A model generated the notes under the pieces. That model made no database searches, was not told the DNA's origin, and was given only the letters and a program-made list of their open reading frames with translations. Of a stretch of 64,000 nt of DNA, positions 8,346 through 19,965 are shown in pieces; positions within the stretch are counted from its first letter, which is position 1; every line of letters begins with the position of its first letter. Origin of the DNA: Streptomyces sp. TLI_053 (lineage in GTDB: Bacteria; Actinomycetota; Actinomycetes; Streptomycetales; Streptomycetaceae); assembly GCF_900105395.1 (NCBI RefSeq), contig NZ_LT629775.1, positions 3,866,001-3,930,000 of the forward strand, given 5' to 3'. A program made the position numbers and the translations under genes.

Positions 8346-9553
8346 GACCGTCCCGCCCCTTCCTCCGTCGAGTGCTCCCTCGGCAGCACCGCGCGCACGC
8401 TCCAGCTCCCGTCCTTCGGCCCGGCCTCGAAGCCTCCGCCCAGCAGCGAGGCCCGTTCCGCCATGCCGACCAGCCCGGCCCTGGCCCCCGGCAGCGCCTG
8501 CCCGGCGCCGGTCCGGAACGGGCTGTCCACACTGATCCTCAGCTCCCCGGGCCGGAAGTCCAGCAGCACCCGGACCTCCCCCGGGCCGGCGTGCTTGAGC
8601 GCGTTGGTCAGCGACTCCTGCACGATCCGGTACGCGGCCAGGCCGACCGGCACCGGCAGGACCCCGCGCTCGCCGCTCTCGGTCAGCTCGAAGTCCAGCC
8701 CGACGTCCCGCCCGGCCGCCCGCGCCTTGGCGAGCAGCGCGTCCACCGCCGACAGGTCCGGCGCGGCGTACGACTCGTCGGCCTCGCCCCCGCCGCTCTC
8801 CCGCAGCAGCCCGACGATGCGGCGCATTTCGGCCAGCCCCTGGACGCTGTTCTCGCGGATCACGCCCAGCACCTCCAGCACCGGATCGTCCGCCGGCCGG
8901 CCCTGACGCCGCGCCATCGACTGCGCGCCGGTCGCGTGGATCGCGATCGCCGACAGGTGGTTGGCCACCACGTCGTGCAACTCGCGCGCCATCCTCGACC
9001 GTTCGGCGACCACCGCCTCGCGCCGGTCCATCTCCGAGAGCAGCGCGGTCTGTTCCGCCCGCAGCCGCTGGGACTCCGCCTCCTGCCGGTGCTTGCGCAC
9101 GATGTCGGCGCTCCAGAGCGGGCCCAGGAAGACCAGGGTGGTGATCACGGCCACCGCGACCGCCGAACCCGTGTCGCCGTAGACGAGGGTCAGGGTGGTC
9201 AGCACCAGCACCGAGGCGGTCCCGGTGACGTGCAGGACCGGCGACATCCGCCGGGGCCCGTACACCACCGCCGCGTAGAGCAGGTCGGTGTACATCATGG
9301 TGGTCGCCAGCAGGGCGCCGGAGAAGATGCTCCCGGCGAAGACCAGCCCACCGAGCACCGCGATGGTGATCGGCCTGGTCCGCCGGACCAGTTCCAGGGC
9401 CGCCATCGCCAGCAGCGCCGGCAGCACCTGCCAGCGAGGCATCGACGACGACTGGTCGTACACCTTGAAGGCGATCAGCAGCAGTCCGCCGGCCAGCCCG
9501 GCCAGCGCGATCGTGGCATCGACCTGCCGTGGGGTGGGTGTGGGTCTGCGCAC
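8342..9553 (-). CDS. Sensor histidine kinase, DesK/NarX type (HisKA_3)
   Basis: A 403-residue membrane sensor kinase. Four to six N-terminal membrane segments cover residues 10-150, with very short external loops, so the signal is probably sensed in or at the membrane. The dimerisation/phospho-acceptor site is RMARELHDVVANHLSAI with His193, and the C-terminal ATPase domain has the DALKHA-type N box (LTNALKHAG) and GLVGMAERASLLGG. The GTG start at 9553 has only a weak ribosome site. It phosphorylates the downstream coupled regulator. Confidence 0.93.
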   Translation of the reverse strand: MRRPTPTPRQVDATIALAGLAGGLLLIAFKVYDQSSSMPRWQVLPALLAMAALELVRRTRPITIAVLGGLVFAGSIFSGALLATTMMYTDLLYAAVVYGPRRMSPVLHVTGTASVLVLTTLTLVYGDTGSAVAVAVITTLVFLGPLWSADIVRKHRQEAESQRLRAEQTALLSEMDRREAVVAERSRMARELHDVVANHLSAIAIHATGAQSMARRQGRPADDPVLEVLGVIRENSVQGLAEMRRIVGLLRESGGGEADESYAAPDLSAVDALLAKARAAGRDVGLDFELTESGERGVLPVPVGLAAYRIVQESLTNALKHAGPGEVRVLLDFRPGELRISVDSPFRTGAGQALPGARAGLVGMAERASLLGGGFEAGPKDGSWSVRAVLPREHSTEEGAGRS

Positions 9554-9708
9554 GACCCCATCAGATCATCCCCGGACCGCGCCCGGCTCCGGAGGCGGGA
9601 GGAGCCCGGCTACATCGAAAGATGCAGCCACGGTCCGTCCCCGCCGACGACGCGCGCCCGGAGGTGCCGCGGGGAGGCTGGAGGCGTCGTCGAGAACTGG
9701 AGCGCACC

Positions 9709-10305
9709 ATGATCGTCACCCTTGTCCTCGCCGCCGAGGTCGCCTTCTGGGTGGTTCTCGCACTGGGCCTGGCCGCCCGCTACCTGCTGCGGTGGCGGAA
9801 GGTGAGCACCGTCCTGCTGGTCGGGCTGCCCGTGATCGACCTGGTGCTGTTCCTGCTCACCTTCCTCGACCTGCGCGGCGGCGCCACCGCCTCCTGGACG
9901 CACGCCCTCGCCGCGAGCTACCTGGGCTTCTCGGTCGGCTTCGGGCCGTCCGTGGTCCGCTGGGCCGACGGGTGGTTCCAGCACCGCTTCGGCGGCGGCC
10001 CGAAGCCGCTGCCCTCGCCCAAGTACGGCACGGCCCGGAGCCGGTACGAGTGGCGGATCTGCCTGCGCACCCTGGTCTCGGTGGCGATCACGCTCACCCT
10101 GATCACCGCGCTGAAGCTGTTCACCGACGCCACCGGGACCGGGGTGTTCGACCAGTGGTACTGGCGGCTGGGCATCGCCGCCGTGGTGAACCTCGTCATC
10201 GCCACCAGCTACACCCTCTGGCCGAAGCAGCCGCCGGCCGGCGCGGTCGTCGAGGACGGCCGGATCGTCGAGCGGCACGTCCCCGAGCAGGCGAAGCAGT
10301 TCTAG
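9709..10305 (+). CDS. Small four-helix membrane protein, unknown function
   Basis: A 198-residue integral membrane protein. Hydrophobic stretches near residues 3-25, 35-52, 115-135 and 150-170 suggest four helices with a cytoplasmic central loop (RFGGGPKPLPSPKYGTARSRYEWR) and a charged C-terminus (EDGRIVERHVPEQAKQF). ATG at 9709 is preferred over the upstream frame opening at 9529 because it begins directly with the first membrane helix. It is divergent from the sensor kinase. I do not recognise a characterised family. Confidence 0.7.
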   Translation: MIVTLVLAAEVAFWVVLALGLAARYLLRWRKVSTVLLVGLPVIDLVLFLLTFLDLRGGATASWTHALAASYLGFSVGFGPSVVRWADGWFQHRFGGGPKPLPSPKYGTARSRYEWRICLRTLVSVAITLTLITALKLFTDATGTGVFDQWYWRLGIAAVVNLVIATSYTLWPKQPPAGAVVEDGRIVERHVPEQAKQF

Positions 10306-10366
10306 AACGGCGGCGGGTGCGGTGGACCGAACGGGAGACGGTCCACCGCATCGGCGCGCGGTCGCC

Positions 10367-10939
10367 TCAGCGGTTCTCGCCGGGCACCCAGAGCACGTCG
10401 CCGCGCTCCTTGTTGGCGGCCCGGGCCAGGATGAACAGCAGGTCGGACAGCCGGTTCAGGTACTTGGCGGTCAGCGGGTTGACGGTGTCCCCGTGGGTGT
10501 CGATCGCCGCCCAGGTGGCCCGCTCGGCCCGCCGGACCACGGTGCAGGCCAGGTGCAGGTACGCGGCGCCCGGGGTGCCGCCGGGGAGGATGAAGCTGCG
10601 CAGCTTCTCCAGCTCCGCCAGGTAGTGGTCGCAGTCCGTCTCCAGCTTGTCGATGTAGGACTGCTCGACCCGCAGCGGCGGGTACTTCGGGTCCTCCACC
10701 ACCGGGGTGGCCAGATCGGCGCCGACGTCGAAGAGGTCGTTCTGCACCCGGGTGAGCACCGTGACCACGTCGGCCGGCAGCGCGCCGGCCGCGATCGCCA
10801 CGCCGATCGCGGCGTTGGCCTCGTTGGTGTCCGCGTAGGCGACCAGACGGGGATCGGTCTTGCTCGTGCGGCTCATGTCACCGAGCGCCGTGGTGCCGTC
10901 GTCGCCGGTACGGGTGTAGATGCGCGTCAGATTGACCAT
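10367..10939 (-). CDS. Cob(I)yrinic acid a,c-diamide adenosyltransferase, PduO type
   Basis: Transfers the adenosyl group of ATP to cob(I)alamin to make adenosylcobalamin, the coenzyme of methylmalonyl-CoA and ethylmalonyl-CoA mutases. The 190-residue protein has the N-terminal ATP-binding motif TRTGDDGTTALGD (residues 8-20), the DTNEANAAIG helix and the C-terminal RAERATWAAIDTHGDTVNPLTAKYLNRLSDLLFILAR signature. A TAGGGT box lies 6 nt before the ATG, so the transcript is probably leaderless. It is a single gene near the DUF2550 and atp genes, as in S. coelicolor. Confidence 0.93.
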   Translation of the reverse strand: MVNLTRIYTRTGDDGTTALGDMSRTSKTDPRLVAYADTNEANAAIGVAIAAGALPADVVTVLTRVQNDLFDVGADLATPVVEDPKYPPLRVEQSYIDKLETDCDHYLAELEKLRSFILPGGTPGAAYLHLACTVVRRAERATWAAIDTHGDTVNPLTAKYLNRLSDLLFILARAANKERGDVLWVPGENR

Positions 10940-10945
10940 GCGGCC

Positions 10946-10951
10946 ACCCTA
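10946..10951 (-). promoter_or_regulatory. TAGGGT -10 box, leaderless adenosyltransferase transcript
   Basis: TAGGGT on the minus strand ends 6 nt before the ATG at 10939; no ribosome site is present. Confidence 0.5.
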
Positions 10952-10985
10952 GCCGGGCCGGTTAGGGTGCGTTAACCCCCGACAT

Positions 10986-11079
10986 CCCGAGGGTCCGCCG
11001 CTGTGCGACGTTGACCTCCCCCGGCCTCCGGCCGGGAGGTGCCCCCACCCCGAGGGTCCGCCGCTACGCGACGTTGACC
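10986..11079. repeat. 31-bp duplication of a gene 3' end flanking a palindromic element
   Basis: Copies at 10986-11016 and 11049-11079 are 29/31 identical. The right copy carries the last codons and TAG of the DUF2550 gene; in the left copy that codon has become CAG. A 32-bp palindromic element lies between the copies, so the arrangement looks like insertion or slippage at the gene end. Confidence 0.75.
11016..11048. repeat. Palindromic intergenic repeat, copy 1
   Basis: The element begins CTCCCCCGGCC, folds on GGCCGGGAGG and ends GTGCCCCCAC. A second copy lies at 30539-30572. I recall such hairpin elements as abundant between genes in streptomycete genomes. Here it follows the DUF2550 gene and may serve as its terminator. 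Confidence 0.65.
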
Positions 11080-11570
11080 CTCTGCCCGGGCGGGGCCGCC
11101 TCGAGCCAGGCGAGGAAGCCGGTGAGCGCGTCCTCGCTCATGGCGAGCTCCAGCGGGGCGCCCTCGTGCAGGCAGCGCAGCACGACCGAACCGGAGAGCA
11201 GGGCGAGCTCCTCCTGCCCCTCCGGGTAGCGCCGGCCCAGCACCTCGATCTCCCGGCGCGGCAGCACCTTGCGGGGGCGCGGGGCGTAGGAGAAGACCCG
11301 GAACCACTCGATGGAGTCACCGCTGTACCGGCCGATACCAAAAACCCACCCCTTGCCGTCGGTCTGGGGAACCGGGGCCGAGGTGGGTTTGCCGTTCTCG
11401 TCGAGGTCGGGCTGCGTGGAGGCGTCGACGGGCATTTTGAGCCGGTAGCTGCAGTCGAACGTGCCGCCGACCCGCTGGATCACACGGCGGCGTACCGCGA
11501 ACGCGACCAACCCGATCACTCCGAGCGCCACGACCGCCGCACACACCACAAGGGCGAGGACCATGCTCAC
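11064..11570 (-). CDS. DUF2550 domain protein, single-pass membrane
   Basis: A 168-residue protein with one N-terminal membrane helix (MVLALVVCAAVVALGVIGLVAF, about residues 3-25) followed by a soluble domain (RVGGTFDCSYRLKM, then GWVFGIGRYSGDSIEWFRVFSYAPRPRKVLPR), the hallmark of the actinobacterial DUF2550 family. Function unknown. In actinobacteria it is regularly found just downstream of atpC, as here, although two terminator-like hairpins separate the two genes. Confidence 0.88.
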   Translation of the reverse strand: MSMVLALVVCAAVVALGVIGLVAFAVRRRVIQRVGGTFDCSYRLKMPVDASTQPDLDENGKPTSAPVPQTDGKGWVFGIGRYSGDSIEWFRVFSYAPRPRKVLPRREIEVLGRRYPEGQEELALLSGSVVLRCLHEGAPLELAMSEDALTGFLAWLEAAPPGQRVNVA

Positions 11571-11643
11571 CTACCTCCTCGCTACCCGCGTTCCCCGTTC
11601 GGTCGTACCAGGCGACCGCGTTGACCTACCAACTGAGACGACA

Positions 11644-11675
11644 GTCCCGGGGTCACGCTCACGCGTCCCCGGGAC
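11644..11675 (-). terminator. Second hairpin downstream of atpC
   Basis: Perfect 9-bp stem GTCCCGGGG / CCCCGGGAC with a 14-nt loop, between atpC and the DUF2550 gene. Confidence 0.55.
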
Positions 11676-11683
11676 CGTCGGTC

Positions 11684-11703
11684 GACCCCGCTCAGGCGGG
11701 GTC
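11684..11703 (-). terminator. Hairpin terminator of the atp operon
   Basis: Perfect 8-bp stem GACCCCGC / GCGGGGTC with TCAG loop, 8 bp after the atpC stop codon. Together with the next hairpin it forms a tandem terminator. Confidence 0.65.
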
Positions 11704-11711
11704 CGGCACAA

Positions 11712-12095
11712 TCAGGCGCGGGCCTTGAGGCCGCGTGCCGCGAACAGCCGGACCTCGGCACGCCGCTCGGCGTGCGCGTCCAGGTCGGACTTGGCCTTGT
11801 CCAGTGCGCGCTCGGCGCGCGCGACGTCGATCTCGTCCGCCAGCTCGGCGATCTCCGCGAGCAGAGACAGCTTGTTGTCGGCGAAGGAGATGAAGCCGCC
11901 GTGCACCGCAGCGATCACGGTGCCGCCGTCCGTGGTGCGGATGGTGACCGGACCGGTCTCCAGCACGCTCAGCACCGGGGTGTGACCCGGCATGATGCCG
12001 GTGTCGCCGGAGGCCGTACGGGCGACGACGATGGTGGCCGCACCGGACCACACCTTGCGGTCGGCTGCGACCAGCTCGACGTGCAGCTCAGCCAA
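11712..12095 (-). CDS. atpC: ATP synthase F1 subunit epsilon
   Basis: Epsilon is part of the central stalk and regulates ATP hydrolysis. At 127 residues it has the N-terminal beta-barrel (MAELHVELVAADRKVWSG, then GDTGIMPGHTPVLSVL) and a C-terminal helix pair (AEIAELADEIDVARAERALDKAKSDLDAHAERR). It is the last gene of the atp operon, separated from atpD by 186 bp that contain a hairpin, which is unusually wide compared with the other junctions. Confidence 0.97.
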   Translation of the reverse strand: MAELHVELVAADRKVWSGAATIVVARTASGDTGIMPGHTPVLSVLETGPVTIRTTDGGTVIAAVHGGFISFADNKLSLLAEIAELADEIDVARAERALDKAKSDLDAHAERRAEVRLFAARGLKARA

Positions 12096-12217
12096 CGTGG
12101 GCTCCTAGGCTCATGCAACCCCCGATTACTCGGGAGTTTCGGTAAGAATAACGGGCCCGCGCCCCCGGCATGAAACCGGCGGCACGGATTTGACCGGAAT
12201 CACAGCCGATGCGACGC

Positions 12218-12251
12218 GAGGGGTGGGTCCCAGGGCTGGGGCCCACCCCTC
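12218..12251 (-). promoter_or_regulatory. Hairpin between atpD and atpC
   Basis: A 10-bp perfect stem, GAGGGGTGGG paired with CCCACCCCTC, lies 31 bp after the atpD stop codon and before atpC. It could be a partial terminator or an RNA-processing and stability element lowering epsilon relative to beta. No second promoter for atpC is evident. Confidence 0.45.
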
Positions 12252-12281
12252 ACGATCACGCTCGGCTGCTACCGGCCGCGA

Positions 12282-14641
<2,360 letters not shown>

Positions 14642-14673
14642 GGGTCGTTACGTCCTTTCCCTCGCTACCGGAC

Positions 14674-16248
14674 TCAGGCCTGCTCGGAGAGCAGCTTGCC
14701 GTCAGCGGTCTGGTAACCCTGCTTGAACTCGCCGATCGCGGCGGTCAGCGCGTCGACGGTGCCGTCGGCGAGCAGACCGGTCTCGACGATGCCCGCGAGC
14801 AGGTCCTTGTGCTGCAGGCGCACGTAGTCCAGGAACTCGCGCTCGAAGCGGCGGATCTCGGCGACCGGGACGTCGTCCAGCTTGCCGGTGGTACCGGCCC
14901 AGATGGAGACGACCTGCTCCTCGACCGGGAACGGCTGGTACTGGCCCTGCTTCAGCAGCTCGACCATGCGCGCACCGCGCTCCAGCTGGGCCTTGGAGGC
15001 CGCGTCCAGGTCGGAACCGAAGCCGGCGAAGGCCTCCAGCTCACGGTACTGGGCGAGGTCCAGGCGCAGACGGCCGGCGACCGAGCGCATGGCCTTGATC
15101 TGGGCGGAGCCACCGACGCGGGAGACCGAGATACCGACGTTCACGGCCGGGCGGATGCCGGCGTTGAACAGGTCGGACTCCAGGAAGCACTGGCCGTCGG
15201 TGATCGAGATGACGTTGGTCGGGATGTACGCCGACACGTCGTTGGCCTTGGTCTCGATGATCGGAAGACCGGTCATCGAGCCGCCGCCCAGGGCGTCGTT
15301 CAGCTTCGCGCAGCGCTCCAGCAGACGGGAGTGCAGGTAGAAGACGTCGCCCGGGTACGCCTCGCGGCCCGGCGGGCGGCGCAGCAGCAGGGAGACGGAA
15401 CGGTAGGCCTCGGCCTGCTTCGACAGGTCGTCGAAGATGATCAGGACGTGCTTGCCGTCGTACATCCACTCCTGGCCGATGGCGGAGCCGGTGTACGGAG
15501 CGAGGTACTTGAAGCCGGCCGGGTCGGAGGCGGGAGCGGCCACGATGGTGGTGTACTCCAGCGCGCCGGCCTCCTCCAGGGCGCCGCGGACGGACGCGAT
15601 GGTGGAGCCCTTCTGGCCCACGGCGACGTAGATGCAGCGGACCTGCTTCTCCGGGTCGCCCGAGCGCCAGTTGTCGCGCTGGTTGATGATCGTGTCGACA
15701 GCCACCGCGGTCTTGCCGGTCTGGCGGTCGCCGATGATCAGCTGGCGCTGGCCGCGGCCGATCGGGGTCATCGCGTCGATGGCCTTGATGCCGGTCTGCA
15801 GCGGCTGCTTGACCGACTTGCGGGCCATGACACCCGGGGCCTGCAGCTCCAGGGCGCGGCGACCGGTGGCGGCGATGTCGCCCAGACCGTCGATCGGGTT
15901 GCCCAGCGGGTCCACGACGCGGCCGAGGTAGTTGTCGCCGACCGGCACGGAGAGGACCTCGCCGGTGCGGCGCACCGTCTGACCCTCCTCGATGCCGCCG
16001 AACTCACCGAGGATGACGACACCGATCTCGCGGGTGTCGAGGTTCAGCGCGAGGCCGAGCGTGCCGTCCTCGAACTTCAGCAGCTCGTTCGCCATGACCG
16101 AGGGCAGGCCCTCGACATGCGCGATGCCGTCCGCCGCGTCAGTGACCGTGCCGACCTCTTCCACAGAGGCGGCGTCCGGCTGGTACGACTGGACAAAGTC
16201 GGCCAGCGCGTCCCGGATCTCCTCCGGACGGATCGTAAGCTCCGCCAT
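14674..16248 (-). CDS. atpA: ATP synthase F1 subunit alpha
   Basis: Non-catalytic nucleotide-binding subunit of F1. The 524-residue protein has Walker A ([18 protein letters not shown]), the arginine-finger region ([42 protein letters not shown]) and a typical length. It is separated from atpH by a 155-bp gap, the largest gap among the central atp genes. Confidence 0.98.
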   Translation of the reverse strand: MAELTIRPEEIRDALADFVQSYQPDAASVEEVGTVTDAADGIAHVEGLPSVMANELLKFEDGTLGLALNLDTREIGVVILGEFGGIEEGQTVRRTGEVLSVPVGDNYLGRVVDPLGNPIDGLGDIAATGRRALELQAPGVMARKSVKQPLQTGIKAIDAMTPIGRGQRQLIIGDRQTGKTAVAVDTIINQRDNWRSGDPEKQVRCIYVAVGQKGSTIASVRGALEEAGALEYTTIVAAPASDPAGFKYLAPYTGSAIGQEWMYDGKHVLIIFDDLSKQAEAYRSVSLLLRRPPGREAYPGDVFYLHSRLLERCAKLNDALGGGSMTGLPIIETKANDVSAYIPTNVISITDGQCFLESDLFNAGIRPAVNVGISVSRVGGSAQIKAMRSVAGRLRLDLAQYRELEAFAGFGSDLDAASKAQLERGARMVELLKQGQYQPFPVEEQVVSIWAGTTGKLDDVPVAEIRRFEREFLDYVRLQHKDLLAGIVETGLLADGTVDALTAAIGEFKQGYQTADGKLLSEQA

Positions 16249-16403
16249 CAGGCTTCCCTGCTCTCCTAGTTTGCGATCCTCGGCCCGCCATTGAGGGCCG
16301 CAAGTGCTCGACTCTCGGCCGGGTCGTATGAACCGGCCGTACGTTTTGCCGACTCCGGTGGAGCCGGTTTCCCGACCGAGGGTCGGATGTGCTGCTTCGG
16401 TGC

Positions 16404-17219
16404 TCAGCCTTCGAGTACCTGGCGAGCGCCCGAGAGGCGGCTCGACACGGTGCCGTCGATGATCTCGTCACCGATCTGCACCCGGACACCGCCGACGACC
16501 TCGGGGTCGACGTCGATGTTCAGGTGGACCTGGCGGCCGTACAGCCGGCCGAGGGCGCCCGACAGGCGCTCCTTCTGGCTGTCCGACAGCGGCACCGCGG
16601 TGGTGACCTGGGCCACCATGCGATCGCGCCGGGCGGCGGCGAGCTTGGAGTAGGACTCCAGCCCCTGCTCCAGGCTACGGCCACGCGGGTTGTTGACGAG
16701 GCTGGTGACCAGCCGCACGGTGCCCGCGTTGGCGCGGCCGCCGAGCAGCTTCTTGATCAGGCCCGCCTTGGCGACGGCGCCGGCCTTGGGCTCGGTCAGC
16801 GCGGCGCGCAGCTCGTGCGAGCCGCTCACCACCCGACCGAAGCGGAAGAGCTCGTCCTCGACGTCGTCCAGGGCACCGGCCCTGTCGGCGGCGATGACCT
16901 CCGCGTACGCGGCCAGCTCCTCCACGGCGTCGACCAGGTCACGGCCACCCGACCAGCGGGAGCGGACCAGGCCGGAGACCAGGTCGGCCGTCTCGCCGGA
17001 GACCTGGCCGGCCAGCAGCGAGGAGACCAGCTGAGCCTTGTCCTGACCCGACCGGGACGGGTCGGTCAGGACGCGGCGCAGCGAGACCTCGCGGTCCAGC
17101 AGGACCGTGACGGCGGTGAGCTCCTCGGCGAGCCGGGCCGCGTCCACCGAGGTGGAGTCGGTCAGGCTCTCGAGGTTCTGCCGCCCGGCGGCGAGGGCCT
17201 CACGGCTGGCGCCGATCAC
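16404..17219 (-). CDS. atpH: ATP synthase F1 subunit delta
   Basis: Delta joins F1 to the peripheral stalk. At 271 residues it is longer than the roughly 180 of E. coli, as usual in actinobacteria. Conserved features are [26 protein letters not shown] and the C-terminal [62 protein letters not shown]. It overlaps the atpF stop codon by 4 bp (ATGA). Confidence 0.96.
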   Translation of the reverse strand: MIGASREALAAGRQNLESLTDSTSVDAARLAEELTAVTVLLDREVSLRRVLTDPSRSGQDKAQLVSSLLAGQVSGETADLVSGLVRSRWSGGRDLVDAVEELAAYAEVIAADRAGALDDVEDELFRFGRVVSGSHELRAALTEPKAGAVAKAGLIKKLLGGRANAGTVRLVTSLVNNPRGRSLEQGLESYSKLAAARRDRMVAQVTTAVPLSDSQKERLSGALGRLYGRQVHLNIDVDPEVVGGVRVQIGDEIIDGTVSSRLSGARQVLEG

Positions 17220-17773
17220 TTCGCCGCACCCTGAGCAACGGCGGCCTTGGCCTCCAGCTCGTCCAGGAAGCGGTCGACGACGCCGCTCTGTCGCGCCTGG
17301 TCCTCGAGGGACTCACCCACGATGCGGGACGCCAGCTGGGTGGCCAGCGAGCCCACGTCCTGGCGCAGGGCGGCAGTCGCCTGCTTCTTGTCGGCCTCGA
17401 TCTGGGCGTGGCCGGCGGCGACGATGGCCTCGCGCTGACGCTGGCCCTCCTCGCGCATCTCGACGAGCTGGGCAGCGCCCTGCTCGCGAGCCTGCTCGAC
17501 GATGCGAGCCGCCTCGTGGCGCGCCTCGGCGAGCTCGGCACGGTACTGCTCGAGCAGGGCCTGTGCCTCGTTCTGAGCGGCCTCGGCGCGCTCCATGCCG
17601 CCCTCAATGGCATCCCGGCGCTCCGCCAGCACCTTCTCGATGCTGGGGAGGATCTTCTTGCCGAGGAGACCGAAGACGATGAAGAAGCAGAGCAGGCCGA
17701 TGATGATCTCGGGCCAAGCGGGGAGGAGAGGGTTCATCTTCTCCTCGGCCGCGAGCTGAGCCGCGATGCTCAT
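17216..17773 (-). CDS. atpF: ATP synthase F0 subunit b
   Basis: Peripheral stalk subunit. The 185-residue protein has one membrane helix near the N-terminus (WPEIIIGLLCFFIVFGLLGKKILPSIEKVL, about residues 20-45) followed by a long Ala/Glu/Arg-rich coiled coil (residues 50-160) that reaches F1. It starts 34 bp after atpE and overlaps atpH by 4 bp. Confidence 0.97.
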   Translation of the reverse strand: MSIAAQLAAEEKMNPLLPAWPEIIIGLLCFFIVFGLLGKKILPSIEKVLAERRDAIEGGMERAEAAQNEAQALLEQYRAELAEARHEAARIVEQAREQGAAQLVEMREEGQRQREAIVAAGHAQIEADKKQATAALRQDVGSLATQLASRIVGESLEDQARQSGVVDRFLDELEAKAAVAQGAAK

Positions 17774-17807
17774 ATCTGGACCTTCCTCGAATGGGTCTGC
17801 GGCGGGA

Positions 17808-18955
<1,148 letters not shown>

Positions 18956-19237
18956 GGACTCCTTCGTCGTGACGCATGGTTACGGCAACCTCGGTGTGTC
19001 GGCATGGCCTGCGGCCACGGAGCGGCACTGGAACTTGATGGGTTTCTCGCCGACCCCGCGCGGCAGAGCACTGCACCACAGCGGGATCATCGAAGACTGC
19101 GCGGATCCGGGGGGCGATCGATCCGCGCTGCGGATGGACCAGGCCTCTTCCCGTACTCCGTTGTTGCGACGGACGATAGCAGTCCGTCAGTGCGGCATAA
19201 ACACCGCCCCCCTCGTTGGGGGGACAGTGGGCCGTCG
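18956..19237. other. Intergenic leader between atpI and atpB
   Basis: These 282 bp contain no gene. A hairpin of six C/G pairs (CCCCCC at 19207-19212, GGGGGG at 19218-19223) follows atpI. A minus-strand TATCGT at 19173-19178 could be the -10 box of the main atp promoter with a 5' leader of about 215 nt; its -35 is weak. Confidence 0.4.
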
Positions 19238-19681
19238 TCACTGTTGACGCCCCTTGTCCGAGGGCTTCTCGGCCTTGTTTTCGGAGGCGTCGGTCACGAC
19301 GTAGAAGGTCTTGGCCTTGAGGAAGCCGCGGACCTGGAAGCCGGTCCAGATCAGTACGCAGCCCAGCAGGGTGAAGGCGAAGGCCTGCCGGTTGAAGAGC
19401 TCGGTGTTCTTGAAGACCGCCAGCACGATGCCGACCAGCAGGATCTGAGTGGTGTACACCAGCAGCCCGACGGCCATCATCATCTGCGGATTCGACCTGG
19501 TCAGCCGGTCGAGGGCGACCTGGCCGGAGGCGAAGAAGACCATCACGAGCAGAGCGCCGAGGAAGGCCCCGAGCAGGCCCTTGCCCCCCGCGACGGCGAA
19601 GGAGATCGCCATCGCGATGACTCCGGCGACCGCAGTGGGGATCGCGGCGCCTCGGAGGATCCGGGCGTCGTTGGACGGCAT
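19238..19681 (-). CDS. atpI: ATP synthase assembly protein AtpI-like
   Basis: A small membrane protein encoded first in many atp operons and thought to help assemble the c-ring. The 147 residues contain four helices (IPTAVAGVIAMAISFAVAG, LLGAFLGALLVMVFFA, MMMAVGLLVYTTQILLVGIVLAVF, AFAFTLLGCVLIWTGFQV) and a charged tail. ATG at 19681 has GGAG about 9 nt upstream; the frame can be extended to 19819 but without a ribosome site. It corresponds to SCO5366. Confidence 0.85.
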   Translation of the reverse strand: MPSNDARILRGAAIPTAVAGVIAMAISFAVAGGKGLLGAFLGALLVMVFFASGQVALDRLTRSNPQMMMAVGLLVYTTQILLVGIVLAVFKNTELFNRQAFAFTLLGCVLIWTGFQVRGFLKAKTFYVVTDASENKAEKPSDKGRQQ

Positions 19682-19965
19682 GTCGGCAACTCCGGCGGCA
19701 TGTCGATGTGGCGGGGGGACGGGCACAGAACTCGGTGGGTGGTACCGGACCGGAACCACCGCGGGCCGGCCTCTCGACGGCGAGCCCGTCGAGTGGGACC
19801 CGCCAGGGACGGAAGTCATCCACCTGTCAGGTCTTTCGGCGCGTTCTCGGTACTCGTGAACGGTATCACAAACTATTTGATGAGAGCTTTACCATGAATG
19901 TGTGGCACCTGTCACACCGATGGCTCAAGGGTGCCGCCGATCGGGTGAACCGACTTGACGCGCCC
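19682..19965. other. Intergenic region with candidate atpI promoter
   Basis: An unusually AT-rich patch at 19855-19920 on the minus strand reads TTCATG, 17 nt, TAGTTT, then a TACCGT-like sequence. One of these probably drives atpI. No gene is seen. Confidence 0.35.

Noticed and set aside
10940..11060. Cobalamin riboswitch upstream of the adenosyltransferase
   Set aside because: The gene appears leaderless and the upstream sequence is occupied by the duplicated repeat; no B12-box-like sequence was seen.
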